Shown in pieces: positions 42,919-51,664 of a stretch of 64,000 bases of DNA (within the stretch, counting starts at the first letter, position 1; each line of letters starts with the position of its first letter). Below the pieces are notes generated by a model. It did no database searches. It saw only the letters and a list, made by a program, of their open reading frames with translations, and had not been told where the DNA came from. This DNA is from DYQY01 sp964643725 (GTDB lineage: Bacteria; Margulisbacteria; Riflemargulisbacteria; GWF2-35-9; DYQY01). The position numbers and the translations under genes are program-made. The DNA lies in the NCBI GenBank assembly GCA_964643725.1, contig CAZXTL010000001.1:1-64000 (forward strand), in the 5' to 3' direction.

Positions 42919-44223
42919 CTATGTGAAATAGAATGTTAGAATTTTCCCGATAACTATTGCATCCTGTTTTAATGGATAATAGTTGATTAGAACCTTGCGT
43001 CCGTCTTTTAGTTCGAAAGTTCCTATCTCTATGTTTGAGTTTTTGCAGAGTGTATATTTATCTCTAAAAAGTAATTCATCAATGAATTTGTATGAGAAAT
43101 ATTTCAGAAGTTGCTCTTCACTATCGTTAAGTATTACTTCTTCTGGAAGCTCCCAATCGTCGCTTAATTTTTTATTGATTTTAAGGACTTCACCAGTATT
43201 GCTTAATATTAATACCCCATCGCAGTAATTTGTTTTTAGCAAACTATCTAAGGTGCTTTCCTTTAGCCTTAACTTTCTTTCAGCTTGAGTTTTTTTTGTG
43301 ATTTCTTCTTTTAACATGATGCTTACTTCTTTTATTGCTTCTGATTTTTCATCAACGGTTTCTGCAAGATACGTTTTGCTAATCTCAATTTCTTTTTCTG
43401 CTTTTTTCCTTTTAGCGATTTCTTCATTAAGGTCATATATTTGTTGAGATATTTTTTGTTTCATATTGATATAGCCACTAATTAAAGGTTCGAACTCTGA
43501 ATTTCTTAAAGCAGAATAATTGTAGGTGCTTTCGGTTAAAGACCCACTATTAGATGCCTCTTCAAGGTCAGTAACTATTTCTTGTAAAGGTTTAGTGATT
43601 TTGCTTGCGAAAAGACGTATTAGGAAGAGACTAAGCAAGAAGGTACTACATGCTAGTATTATACTTATTATGAGTGCTTTTTGTTTTTCTTTATTTATTT
43701 TATCCGATGAGTATTCAAGGATTATTCCTCCAATAGGAAAGCTATCAATTTGAATAGGCACATTAACAAACAATGAATTTTTATTAAAAGCTACAGATGA
43801 GTTTTTATAAGAAAGAGCTTTTCGAAGGTTGGGGAATATCAATAGTGGTTTGCTTTCTATAGTGTGAATATCTTGTCTGTCAGTATATATGTAGACTTCT
43901 TTTAGGTTAGTCACTCTTTCTTTAAGAGCAGGGAACATCACTTGTCCTTGAAGATGAAGTATTATTTGAAGATAATTTTTTCTGTCTTCAAGGTTTGGAA
44001 TTGATTTTAACATTTCTTGTGTGGCTGATTGAAGTGGTTGTAATAAGAGCAATGTTTGTGCTTTTGCGCAGTTTATTTGCATATTTTTTGAGTTGTAATA
44101 AATGAATGCTCCGATTAAGGAAGAAACAATTATTTGCATGATTAATGTTGATATAATAATCTTATTTTGTATTTTATCGACTATAACAACTTTGTTTTTA
44201 GATTGATTTGTCATTGTAGCCAT
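42919..44223 (-). CDS. Membrane PAS sensor lacking a kinase domain
   Basis: 434 residues. Membrane helix (~22-42), extracytoplasmic sensor (~43-185), membrane helix (~187-207), HAMP (~207-260), a long coiled coil (~265-320) and a C-terminal PAS domain (~325-434), ending at the point where PAS normally hands over to HisKA. No kinase, cyclase or phosphodiesterase follows before the nadB promoter. It overlaps the upstream binding-protein gene by 26 nt, suggesting the two form a ligand-sensing pair. The output partner must be elsewhere, or it has been lost. Confidence 0.8.
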   Translation of the reverse strand: MATMTNQSKNKVVIVDKIQNKIIISTLIMQIIVSSLIGAFIYYNSKNMQINCAKAQTLLLLQPLQSATQEMLKSIPNLEDRKNYLQIILHLQGQVMFPALKERVTNLKEVYIYTDRQDIHTIESKPLLIFPNLRKALSYKNSSVAFNKNSLFVNVPIQIDSFPIGGIILEYSSDKINKEKQKALIISIILACSTFLLSLFLIRLFASKITKPLQEIVTDLEEASNSGSLTESTYNYSALRNSEFEPLISGYINMKQKISQQIYDLNEEIAKRKKAEKEIEISKTYLAETVDEKSEAIKEVSIMLKEEITKKTQAERKLRLKESTLDSLLKTNYCDGVLILSNTGEVLKINKKLSDDWELPEEVILNDSEEQLLKYFSYKFIDELLFRDKYTLCKNSNIEIGTFELKDGRKVLINYYPLKQDAIVIGKILTFYFT

Positions 44224-45160
44224 ATGCTCTGTCGGAACTATCTAAAAGTTGTTTGTTTATTAGTATAGGTTTAATTAATTGTTCTTTTTCAAATGGTAAT
44301 TTGTTTAAAATTTGTTTAGTGGTCAGGATGGTTTGTTCAGCCATTTTGTCTGAATTTTGGGCAATAGTTGCATTTATTCTTCCAAGGCGAATTAGTTCTA
44401 TTGTTTGAGGAAGTCCATCAAATCCAATGAAGATAATCTTTTGTTTTGAGTTCACTGTTTTCCAATATGCCTCTGAAATTATTATTCCTGGGTCCCAACA
44501 ACTAAACACTGCAGTAATCTCTGTGTCCTTTGTAAGAAACTGTTTGCTTAAATTATATGCCTTGTCGTTTGCCCAGTCAGCATAAGCTACTTTGTAGCTT
44601 GTTTTATTTTTTTCAAAGGCTTCCGAAACTCCTTGAATCCTTAACTGAGAGTTAGGATGTGTTTTTTCTCCTCCTAGTATTAGTGCTTTAGGGTTTTTCT
44701 GTTCTTTCATTTTTTCTACGAGATATTTGCCTGCAAGTCTTGCTCCAAAAAGATTGTCAGAAGTTATGAAAGCAGTAATAGCAGGATGGGGATAGTTTGT
44801 GTCTATTAAAATAACAGGTATATTTGCTTTTTTCAATTTATCAAGTATGGCAGTAAGTTTGGCATGGTTTATTGGTGAACCAAGTCCTAGGATAATGGCG
44901 CTGACCTTTTCTTTAAGAGCATATTCCATTAGTTGGGTTTGTTCTTTATCAAATGGCAGGAAAGGCGGTGTAAGGTCAATGATATCTAGTCCATTGATTT
45001 GGGCGTATGTTTTTATTTTTTTACCAAGTTCACTCCAAAAAGGTTTTTCTAAGGTATAGCCGATGTAAATAACTTTGCGAAGTTGAGGCTCTGCTCCATA
45101 CAGTAAAGTAGTTAAGTTTAATATAGTAATTAGGCAAAAAATACTAAGCTTTTTTAACAT
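44198..45160 (-). CDS. Periplasmic sugar-type substrate-binding protein
   Basis: 320 residues with a signal peptide (~1-22, cleavage before AEPQL). The fold is that of periplasmic binding family 4 (ribose/galactose type): VIYIGYTLEKPFWSELGKKI, AIILGLGSP, IPVILIDTNYP, ITSDNLFGARLAGKYL, ALILGGE, AVFSCWDPGI and IIFIGFDGLPQTIELI. No ABC permease or ATPase genes are present, so it likely presents ligand to the membrane sensor encoded next to it, as LuxP/TorT-type proteins do. Leaderless from TTGATA-18-TATTAT. Confidence 0.88.
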   Translation of the reverse strand: MLKKLSIFCLITILNLTTLLYGAEPQLRKVIYIGYTLEKPFWSELGKKIKTYAQINGLDIIDLTPPFLPFDKEQTQLMEYALKEKVSAIILGLGSPINHAKLTAILDKLKKANIPVILIDTNYPHPAITAFITSDNLFGARLAGKYLVEKMKEQKNPKALILGGEKTHPNSQLRIQGVSEAFEKNKTSYKVAYADWANDKAYNLSKQFLTKDTEITAVFSCWDPGIIISEAYWKTVNSKQKIIFIGFDGLPQTIELIRLGRINATIAQNSDKMAEQTILTTKQILNKLPFEKEQLIKPILINKQLLDSSDRAYGYNDKSI

Positions 45161-45167
45161 GTTATCT

Positions 45168-45197
45168 ATAATAACTCCAAACCCTTGTGAATATCAA
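45168..45197 (-). promoter_or_regulatory. Promoter of the binding-protein/sensor operon
   Basis: Minus strand TTGATA (45192-45197), 18 bp, TATTAT (45168-45173), 7 nt, ATG 45160. Confidence 0.6.
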
Positions 45198-45214
45198 AGG
45201 TAAGCAAGAATAAA

Positions 45215-48200
45215 TTAGCTTTTTTTATATTTTTTTGTTTTAAAGCTTTCAATGATAGCAATAAAACAAGGCACTACAAATAAGGTTAAGATTGTTGCTC
45301 CTAATAAACCATATCCAAGTGACATTGCCATCGGCATAAGGTATTCATCATATCCACCCCAACCATAAACCATAGGTATAACTCCTCCAACTGTTGTTAC
45401 TGTTGTTAAGATAATAGGTCTTAGTCTAGTTACAGAGCCTTCAATTATGCAGTCAATGTATCCATGATTAGTTTTGCAATCTATTTTCTTTACTTGGTCG
45501 ACCATTACCAGTGAATCATTTACAACAACTCCAGCAAGTCCAACAAACCCAATCAAAGCTTGAAAGGTTAGTGGTTTTCCGTGTAAGCCAAAGGCAAGGA
45601 TTACTGGAATAATACTAAGAGGTATAGCCGTCATTATTAATAAAGGCTCTATAAAGGAACCAAATCCTAAGATTAAGACAAAATAGATGCCTATTAAGGC
45701 TATAATGAAGAGCTTACCAATGTCGCCAAAAGAATCCATGGTTGCTTTACTTTCACCTTTAAATTCAAATGTTACGTCAGGATATTTTTCAGCGAGTGTA
45801 CTATTTATGAATTTTTTTGCTTTTGCCATTATCTCTAATGGGGTAGCTTGTCCTTTTACGGCTTCACCTTGAATACTGATAGATCCTAGTCTGTCATAAC
45901 GAGTAATACTTGGAACATTGTTTTGTGGGATTAAAGTTGCAAAATTTCTGATACGAATAAGCTTACCTTCACGATTAATAACAGGTAGGTCTAACAGGTT
46001 GTTACTATCTTTTCTAAATTCTGGTGCAAGCTTCACAATTAGGTCGATGGACTCATCACCTTCTCGTATTGAGGTTATTGTGGTGCCAGCAAAAGCTGTT
46101 CTTAGAGTAGAGGCAACACTAAAGATATCTAATCCTAACATGCTGATTTTTTCATGGTCCATCAGTAGGCGTAGTTCTTCTTTCCCTTCCTCCACATCAG
46201 TCTCTATTTCAGTTGTTCCTTTTGTTTTTTGTAAGAAGGAGATTAGTTCTAGTCCTGCTTTTTTTCTTTGTTCTTCATTATTAGATAATAATTGGATGGA
46301 AATAGATTTGCCAGCTTGTGGTCCATTAGTGCTTATTGCAGTAATTACTTTTGTGAAGCCCTTAGTATAGGGATTAATGTCTTTTTGGAGCTTATTAATG
46401 ATTTCTTGAGCAGTTCTACCTCTGGTATTTTTAGGTGTTAGGTAGACGTAAATTATGGCACGATTTGAGTCTGTTCCTAAGTTAGTCCAATAAATGGAAG
46501 AATCATAGCCAATCCTGGCGGAAAAGGATTCTAATTCACTTTTTGGCAGCTGAGCGACTATTTTCTCAACTGGTCTTACCATTGCTAATGTTCTTTCTAT
46601 TGGGGTGCCAATGGGAGCTTGGAGCTTAATAGAAAAAGCGGTAGCACCGTCTGTAGGTGCAAAGTAAAAAGGTATGTAGTTTTTAGCATACCAAAGAGAT
46701 AAGATGAAAAGAAGGAAGATAAAAAGTAAGAATTTATATTTATTTTTAAGAGTTTTTGTAAGTAGCTTTTCATAGATATTTTCCATTTTAATCATAAACT
46801 TCTTTTTACCAATAATTTTTTGTTGTTTGTTTTCATTTGGACTTAAGTGACTTGGGAGCATAAACATAGATTCAAACAATGAAGCTAGTAGGACTATTAT
46901 TACTACAGCAGGGATAGCCCAAATAAATTTCCCTATTATTCCTGGAAGGAATAGTAGAGGTAAGAAGGCGACTATTGTTGTAAATACTGATAAAGAAACA
47001 GGAGAAGCTATATCATAAACAGCGTCTACTATGTCTTTTCTTGAAGTTTTTCCTTCCTCTCTAGCTTTATGGATATTGTCTGCAACTATTATGGCATTGT
47101 CTACAAGCATACCTAGCACTAGAATTAGTCCCCCTAAGCTAAGGGCATTAATTGTTAAGCCAATCCTTTGGAAGAAGAGAAAGGCAAGCATAAAAGAGAA
47201 AGGAATACAGAAAGATGCCCAGAAGGCAGTTTTAATGTCAAGAAATAACCATAACAAACCAAAAACCAAAGCCATTCCCATTAGTCCGTTAGATGCAACC
47301 ATATTAAGCCTATTTCTGGTGTATGTAGATAAATCATTGCTGAGGGTATAGGATGTTCCTTCTTCCCATTTTGCTGAATTCAATACTTTTTTAATGCCTT
47401 TTATGGTTTTTAAGATATCAGCACTTTCTTTTTTGTGAACACAGATAGAGATAGAATTTTCATTATTACTTCTTACATAAAGATCTTGTTTTTTGTAATC
47501 CTTTACTACACTTGCTACGTCTTTGACTTTTAAGTTTTTTCCAGAAAAATTTGACCTGATAATAATGTTTTTAATATCATCTGGAGTTTTAAGTTCCTCA
47601 ACAGTGATAACACTTTTTTCTTTGGGAAGAGTTTCAAGCGACCCACCTGAAAGTCTTATATTGTTAGCGTTAATAATATTTAATAGTTCTGTGATTGATG
47701 TTTCAGTAGATCTAAGTTTAGTAGGATCTACTTCTACTCTTAACTCTTGTACTCTGTATCCCACCTTGCTGATTTTACTAACTCCAGGTGACCTTTTTAT
47801 TTTAAGTTCTAGTTTGTCTACCATCTTGCGGATAGCTAGTTCATCTTTTCCTTGTATGTTAATTTCTATGATAGGAAACATGCTTGTTTTGATTTCTGAG
47901 ATGATTGGTCGTTTTAGGATATCCTTAGGAAGGTCGCTTATTCTGTCTACTGTTTTTTCAATTTCTCTTTTGACATCATATGCTTGTCGGTCACTTAGAT
48001 TACTGTCTATCTCTACAACTATTTGCGATAAACCTTCTTGGCTAACGGAGGAGATACTTTTGACTCCTTCTGTTTCTTCAAGGGCATCTTCAATTACCAT
48101 CGTTACATTTAGCTCAACATCAGATGGAGCTGCTCCTGGATAAATGGTTGCTATTATCATTTGGTTGATGCTTATGTTAGGAATACCTTCTTTTTGTATC

Positions 48201-48295
48201 GTAAATATAGTCAATAATCCAGCAATAAAGACAATGATTACTAAAAGGTTCACAAGCAGTTTACGTTGTAAGAAGAAGTCTAAAAGGTATTTCAT
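45215..48295 (-). CDS. RND-family efflux transporter (HAE1/AcrB-type)
   Basis: 1026 residues, standard length, with 12 membrane helices and two large periplasmic loops. Helix 4 reads LGMLVDNAIIVADNI, with one Asp where AcrB has two; helix 10 reads VGLAGVVVNDSLVMVD. It should export lipophilic compounds using ion motive force. The ribosome site is GGGGAG. It is the last gene of tetR-tolC-rnd; no periplasmic adaptor (MFP) gene is in the operon, although AcrB-type pumps normally need one. Confidence 0.95.
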   Translation of the reverse strand: MKYLLDFFLQRKLLVNLLVIIVFIAGLLTIFTIQKEGIPNISINQMIIATIYPGAAPSDVELNVTMVIEDALEETEGVKSISSVSQEGLSQIVVEIDSNLSDRQAYDVKREIEKTVDRISDLPKDILKRPIISEIKTSMFPIIEINIQGKDELAIRKMVDKLELKIKRSPGVSKISKVGYRVQELRVEVDPTKLRSTETSITELLNIINANNIRLSGGSLETLPKEKSVITVEELKTPDDIKNIIIRSNFSGKNLKVKDVASVVKDYKKQDLYVRSNNENSISICVHKKESADILKTIKGIKKVLNSAKWEEGTSYTLSNDLSTYTRNRLNMVASNGLMGMALVFGLLWLFLDIKTAFWASFCIPFSFMLAFLFFQRIGLTINALSLGGLILVLGMLVDNAIIVADNIHKAREEGKTSRKDIVDAVYDIASPVSLSVFTTIVAFLPLLFLPGIIGKFIWAIPAVVIIVLLASLFESMFMLPSHLSPNENKQQKIIGKKKFMIKMENIYEKLLTKTLKNKYKFLLFIFLLFILSLWYAKNYIPFYFAPTDGATAFSIKLQAPIGTPIERTLAMVRPVEKIVAQLPKSELESFSARIGYDSSIYWTNLGTDSNRAIIYVYLTPKNTRGRTAQEIINKLQKDINPYTKGFTKVITAISTNGPQAGKSISIQLLSNNEEQRKKAGLELISFLQKTKGTTEIETDVEEGKEELRLLMDHEKISMLGLDIFSVASTLRTAFAGTTITSIREGDESIDLIVKLAPEFRKDSNNLLDLPVINREGKLIRIRNFATLIPQNNVPSITRYDRLGSISIQGEAVKGQATPLEIMAKAKKFINSTLAEKYPDVTFEFKGESKATMDSFGDIGKLFIIALIGIYFVLILGFGSFIEPLLIMTAIPLSIIPVILAFGLHGKPLTFQALIGFVGLAGVVVNDSLVMVDQVKKIDCKTNHGYIDCIIEGSVTRLRPIILTTVTTVGGVIPMVYGWGGYDEYLMPMAMSLGYGLLGATILTLFVVPCFIAIIESFKTKKYKKS

Positions 48296-49740
48296 TATTT
48301 GCTCCCCATTAATTCATTTATTTTATTAAGCAAGCTGTCATTAATACTAGCAATAGATGCTCTTAATTTTGCAATAGCAACAATCTTATTAAGATGGTCT
48401 ATTTTATGTTGGGTGTATTTTTGTCGGAAATCAGAGATGCTGAACAGAGTTGTTTTTCCTTGAGAGAACCTTTTTGTTTCCATTTCAAGAATAGTTCTAG
48501 AGTTTTCAGCTATAGTTTGTGCGTTATTTTCTATAGTTAGAAGGTAGGCAAGGTTTAATAAATTGTTTTTGTAGATAGTATTAAAAGTTTGTTTGGTTTT
48601 AAGTAGTTCTTGCTGGGTTGTTTTTATAGTAGCAAGTATGCTTTTTGTTTGTCCTTGAGTGTTGTTTTGACCAAGAGATGTAGAAAATACTGCTCCAGCT
48701 GTGTATTCTGTTTTGTTTAGGTCTAGGAATGAATATAAAGAACCATCGGTATAGTTGTATCTTGATATTTCTCCGTAAACTGAAAGGTCAGGCATGTTTT
48801 CTCTGTCTATTTTGGCTAGGTCAAGTTCATATTGTTTTAATGTTTTTTCAAGAGTTGTTAAAATCCTTAGTTCCTTTAGATCCTTTGGCGGTTCTTCTTT
48901 GCAGAAGGTTTCGCAGATAATAGGTGCTTGAGGAAGGTTTTTCCAATTCGTTACAACAGTAAATTCTTTTCCCATTTTTTGATAAATATTAGTCGCTAGT
49001 GCATTCCAAGCATAGAGTGTTTCATTTAGTACGTTACGGTATAAAAGAACTGCGTTTTCTGCTTGTAGTAAGTCAGTTTTGAGTGCTGCATCATTGCGGT
49101 ATTTTTCTTTGATTTCTTCAAGCATGTTAGTAGCATTTTGATAGCTTATGCTAAGAGGCTCAAGAGCAAGAGTAAGAGATAGCCAGTCATAATATAGGTT
49201 GATGGAATCTAAGAAGTATTTTTCTTCAGCTTCCTGTATAGATAGAGCAATAATATCTTTTTGGATGCTTAATCTCTCTAAAGGTATTTTAGTATAAACG
49301 CCCATAAAGTCTTTTAAGAGTGGTTGAGTTACTCTTAAGCTTAGAGCAGGGTTTATTTGGGAGATATTCAAAGTTGAGAATTTGGAACTACTATCAACTC
49401 TTAGATAAGTTAAGCTAAGGTTTGTGCCAGTATCTTCCATTTTTTTGCTAATTCCCATCGAGCCAACAAGTGTTTGAATATCTGTAAAAGGAAAAGAAGT
49501 ACCACCTGAGCTATATATTTGTTGTTCTTTGTTTTTGTATTCTAAAGAACCTGTAAACCTTGGGTCGTAGATTGCCTGAAGTGACTGTATAGCTCCTTCT
49601 ATGTTTTGTGCACTTAAGAATATTTGTGAGTAGGCAGGGTCGGATTGTTTTATGTTTAACAAGAAATCCTTAAGTGTTAGGTTGTTTGAAAACGAAAAAC
49701 AGCTGATTATTAGCAGTAAAGTTAATTTTTTAATGTTCAT
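48295..49740 (-). CDS. TolC-family outer-membrane efflux protein
   Basis: 481 residues. Signal peptide ~1-18, followed by the two-repeat coiled-coil/beta architecture of outer-membrane efflux proteins: LSLRVTQPLLKDF in the first half, then long helices (IQEAEEKYFLDSINLYYDWL) and a second half with GAVFSTSLGQ. It shares 1 nt with the RND gene and 4 nt with tetR, so all three are co-transcribed and translationally coupled. Confidence 0.92.
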   Translation of the reverse strand: MNIKKLTLLLIISCFSFSNNLTLKDFLLNIKQSDPAYSQIFLSAQNIEGAIQSLQAIYDPRFTGSLEYKNKEQQIYSSGGTSFPFTDIQTLVGSMGISKKMEDTGTNLSLTYLRVDSSSKFSTLNISQINPALSLRVTQPLLKDFMGVYTKIPLERLSIQKDIIALSIQEAEEKYFLDSINLYYDWLSLTLALEPLSISYQNATNMLEEIKEKYRNDAALKTDLLQAENAVLLYRNVLNETLYAWNALATNIYQKMGKEFTVVTNWKNLPQAPIICETFCKEEPPKDLKELRILTTLEKTLKQYELDLAKIDRENMPDLSVYGEISRYNYTDGSLYSFLDLNKTEYTAGAVFSTSLGQNNTQGQTKSILATIKTTQQELLKTKQTFNTIYKNNLLNLAYLLTIENNAQTIAENSRTILEMETKRFSQGKTTLFSISDFRQKYTQHKIDHLNKIVAIAKLRASIASINDSLLNKINELMGSK

Positions 49741-50324
49741 TTTGAATCCTCCTTATTGTTTAGTGCTCCGTGTAGAAAAATATTTATGGATTCAATCAGT
49801 TCAGACTCTACTGGTTGCTTTTCCATAATGTAAGATTTAATAAATAGGTAAGAGAAAACAGACATAAGAAAGCTTAGTAAGAGTGTGTGTGCATTTATGT
49901 CTTTCATTTTGCCGTCACTAATAAATGACTGTATTTTTTCAGTCAGGTTATTAGGATTAGCCTTTACTCTTTCATGAAATAACATATGAAAGTATTTCCC
50001 TTTGAACTCTAAGAAGTCAATCATTCGTAGTTTCATGTTATCAGTTTGAAATGAGTGGAGGAAAGTTGCAGCTAATTTTTGAAAGAATATTTCTGGATTG
50101 GTTTCTTCTTTGATAATAGCCTCCGAATTTATAATAAAGTTATCAAAGGGTAGAGAATTGTTTAGCACTTCTTTGAATAAGTCTTCTTTGCTTGCGAAGT
50201 AAGAATATATACCTCCTTGAGATACGCCAGAAGAATTAGTGATATCACGCATGCTTGTTCCATGGAAACCTCTTTCAAGGAATCTTTTTTTTGCGGCTTC
50301 GATAATGATCTCTTTAGTACTCAT
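49737..50324 (-). CDS. TetR-family transcriptional regulator
   Basis: 195 residues. The N-terminal HTH (~8-50) is typical: AAKKRFLERGFHGTSMRDITNSSGVSQGGIYSYFASKEDLF. The C-terminal helical ligand domain is not assignable. It is the first gene of the efflux operon, so it probably represses its own operon and is released by pump substrates. Two palindromes directly upstream (50338-50372) are the likely operators. Confidence 0.94.
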   Translation of the reverse strand: MSTKEIIIEAAKKRFLERGFHGTSMRDITNSSGVSQGGIYSYFASKEDLFKEVLNNSLPFDNFIINSEAIIKEETNPEIFFQKLAATFLHSFQTDNMKLRMIDFLEFKGKYFHMLFHERVKANPNNLTEKIQSFISDGKMKDINAHTLLLSFLMSVFSYLFIKSYIMEKQPVESELIESINIFLHGALNNKEDSK

Positions 50325-50337
50325 TGTTTTTCTTCAT

Positions 50338-50372
50338 AGCGAGCGTTCGCTCTGCGATAATTTTACATCGCA
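50338..50372. promoter_or_regulatory. Two palindromes upstream of tetR (probable operators)
   Basis: AGCGA-GCGT-TCGCT (50338-50351) and TGCGAT-N8-ATCGCA (50353-50372). The second contains TAAAAT on the minus strand, a candidate -10, in its spacer. Confidence 0.6.
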
Positions 50373-50398
50373 GATAATAGAAAAGCAAGTGGGATTTA

Positions 50399-50431
50399 AC
50401 ACACCCCCTAGCCCCCTCTCAAGAGGGGGAA
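50399..50431. repeat. CTCAAGAG hairpin repeat, copy 2
   Basis: ACACACCCCCTAG then CCCCCTCTCAAGAGGGGG. Same unit as at 9075 and 52681. Confidence 0.65.
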
Positions 50432-50533
50432 TAATAAAAAAACAGAAGGTCAAGAGGTTAAGAGGTTAAGCTCATTGCATTTGCAGACGAAAGATGAATA
50501 GACGTGTAGAAGAGTAGAAGGATAGGAAACGTT

Positions 50534-50614
50534 GTCATTCCGCACTTGATGCGGAATCCAGTATTTGCAAGGCTTTTCGTTTTGCTGGATCCTCTGGTCA
50601 AGCCAGAGGATGAC
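50534..50614. repeat. Dispersed ~80-bp two-hairpin element, copy B (inverted)
   Basis: GTCATTCCGCA...TGCGGAATCCAG, AAGGCTTTTCGTTTTGCTGG in the centre, and CCTCTGG...CCAGAGGATGAC at the end. Reverse complement of copy A (34626) over ~60 bp. The rest of the 50325-50778 gap holds only the hairpin and operators listed and the AEC leader. Confidence 0.8.
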
Positions 50615-50778
50615 ACAGTCTGGTAGTGTTGGTATTTAGCCATTGGGGTTTAATCTCTTATATTGTTTTGCTTTTTACCTATTCACCTTTTATCCTTCCT
50701 TTAATAGTCAGTTGGGGATTAACTTATTTAGCTTTGAGCTTGTTGATTCTTTTGATATTATTTCTTTGAGGAGAAGTT

Positions 50779-51660
50779 ATGTCATTATCAATGAGTTTGT
50801 TTATGTTGGTTGTTTATACTGCACTTGGATATGGAGCTTCTTTTAAGATTCCTAATGATTATTTTAAGAAACTGCAGTTTGTTTTGTTTAATCTTATAGT
50901 GCCACCTTATATTTTTTTAAATATTTATAATAATCTAACAGTTAATTTCTTTTTAAATAATTATTTTATTATTATTGGTCAGGTTTGGTTTATTGTTTTA
51001 GCTTTAATTTTCTTTAAATGGATAAAGTCAGCTAGGCAAAACGTTGATTTTAATGTGTTAGCTTTCCAGAATGCTGTATTTATGGCTTTACCAATTGTTG
51101 TAGCTTTGCCTGATAGCGAGAATTTAAAATTATTAGTTTTTATGTTTATGATTGGTTTTAATATAGCAGTTTTTTCTTTAGGTGCTGTTGTGTTTAGCGA
51201 TAGAGCTAGTCTTAAAAGTATTATTAATGTCCCCTTTTTTGCTAGTGTAGTGCCAATTGTTTTAGTTTTTCTGGGAGTAAGGATAGGATTTGAGGATTCA
51301 GTTAGTTTTATGGAAAAATTATTAGGCTTTATTCTTATGCCAGGAGCATTATTTTTCTTTGGTGGGGTAATAAATTTTAGTATTCAAGGTAAGAAGATTT
51401 TAGTTAGTTTAGAGTTGGCTAAGTTAGTAATTGTAAAGTATTTTCTATTTCCTTTAATAACTTATATCCTTTTGCTTTTATTGAAAGTTGATAAAGCAAT
51501 TATGATAGTTTTTATGTTACAGAGCTTTATGCCTCCAGCCGTTAATTTGGTTTTACTTCCGAGTAGTGATGAAGACAAGGACCAGATGGGCATACAAATG
51601 GGGTTTTTGTATATTGTATTTATGGTTGGCGCATTAGTGTTTGCAGTGTATCAGCTTTAA
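50779..51660 (+). CDS. AEC-family transporter (auxin efflux carrier type)
   Basis: 293 residues with about 9-10 membrane helices. Family features are the broken helix LVVYTALGYGASFKIP near the start, NLIVPPYIFLNIYN, FQNAVFMALPIV and SFMPPAVNLVLL near the end. These carriers export or import organic acids; the substrate is unknown. Ribosome site GAGGAGA. It converges on the SDR gene with a 4-nt gap. Confidence 0.88.
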   Translation: MSLSMSLFMLVVYTALGYGASFKIPNDYFKKLQFVLFNLIVPPYIFLNIYNNLTVNFFLNNYFIIIGQVWFIVLALIFFKWIKSARQNVDFNVLAFQNAVFMALPIVVALPDSENLKLLVFMFMIGFNIAVFSLGAVVFSDRASLKSIINVPFFASVVPIVLVFLGVRIGFEDSVSFMEKLLGFILMPGALFFFGGVINFSIQGKKILVSLELAKLVIVKYFLFPLITYILLLLLKVDKAIMIVFMLQSFMPPAVNLVLLPSSDEDKDQMGIQMGFLYIVFMVGALVFAVYQL

Positions 51661-51664
51661 GATA

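Noticed and set aside
47523..48143. 206-codon plus-strand ORF inside the RND gene
   Set aside because: Antisense shadow of a well-supported transporter. Composition is Ser/Leu-rich with no promoter or ribosome site.
50643..50846. 67-codon plus-strand ORF before the AEC gene
   Set aside because: It overlaps the AEC start in another frame and has no ribosome site.
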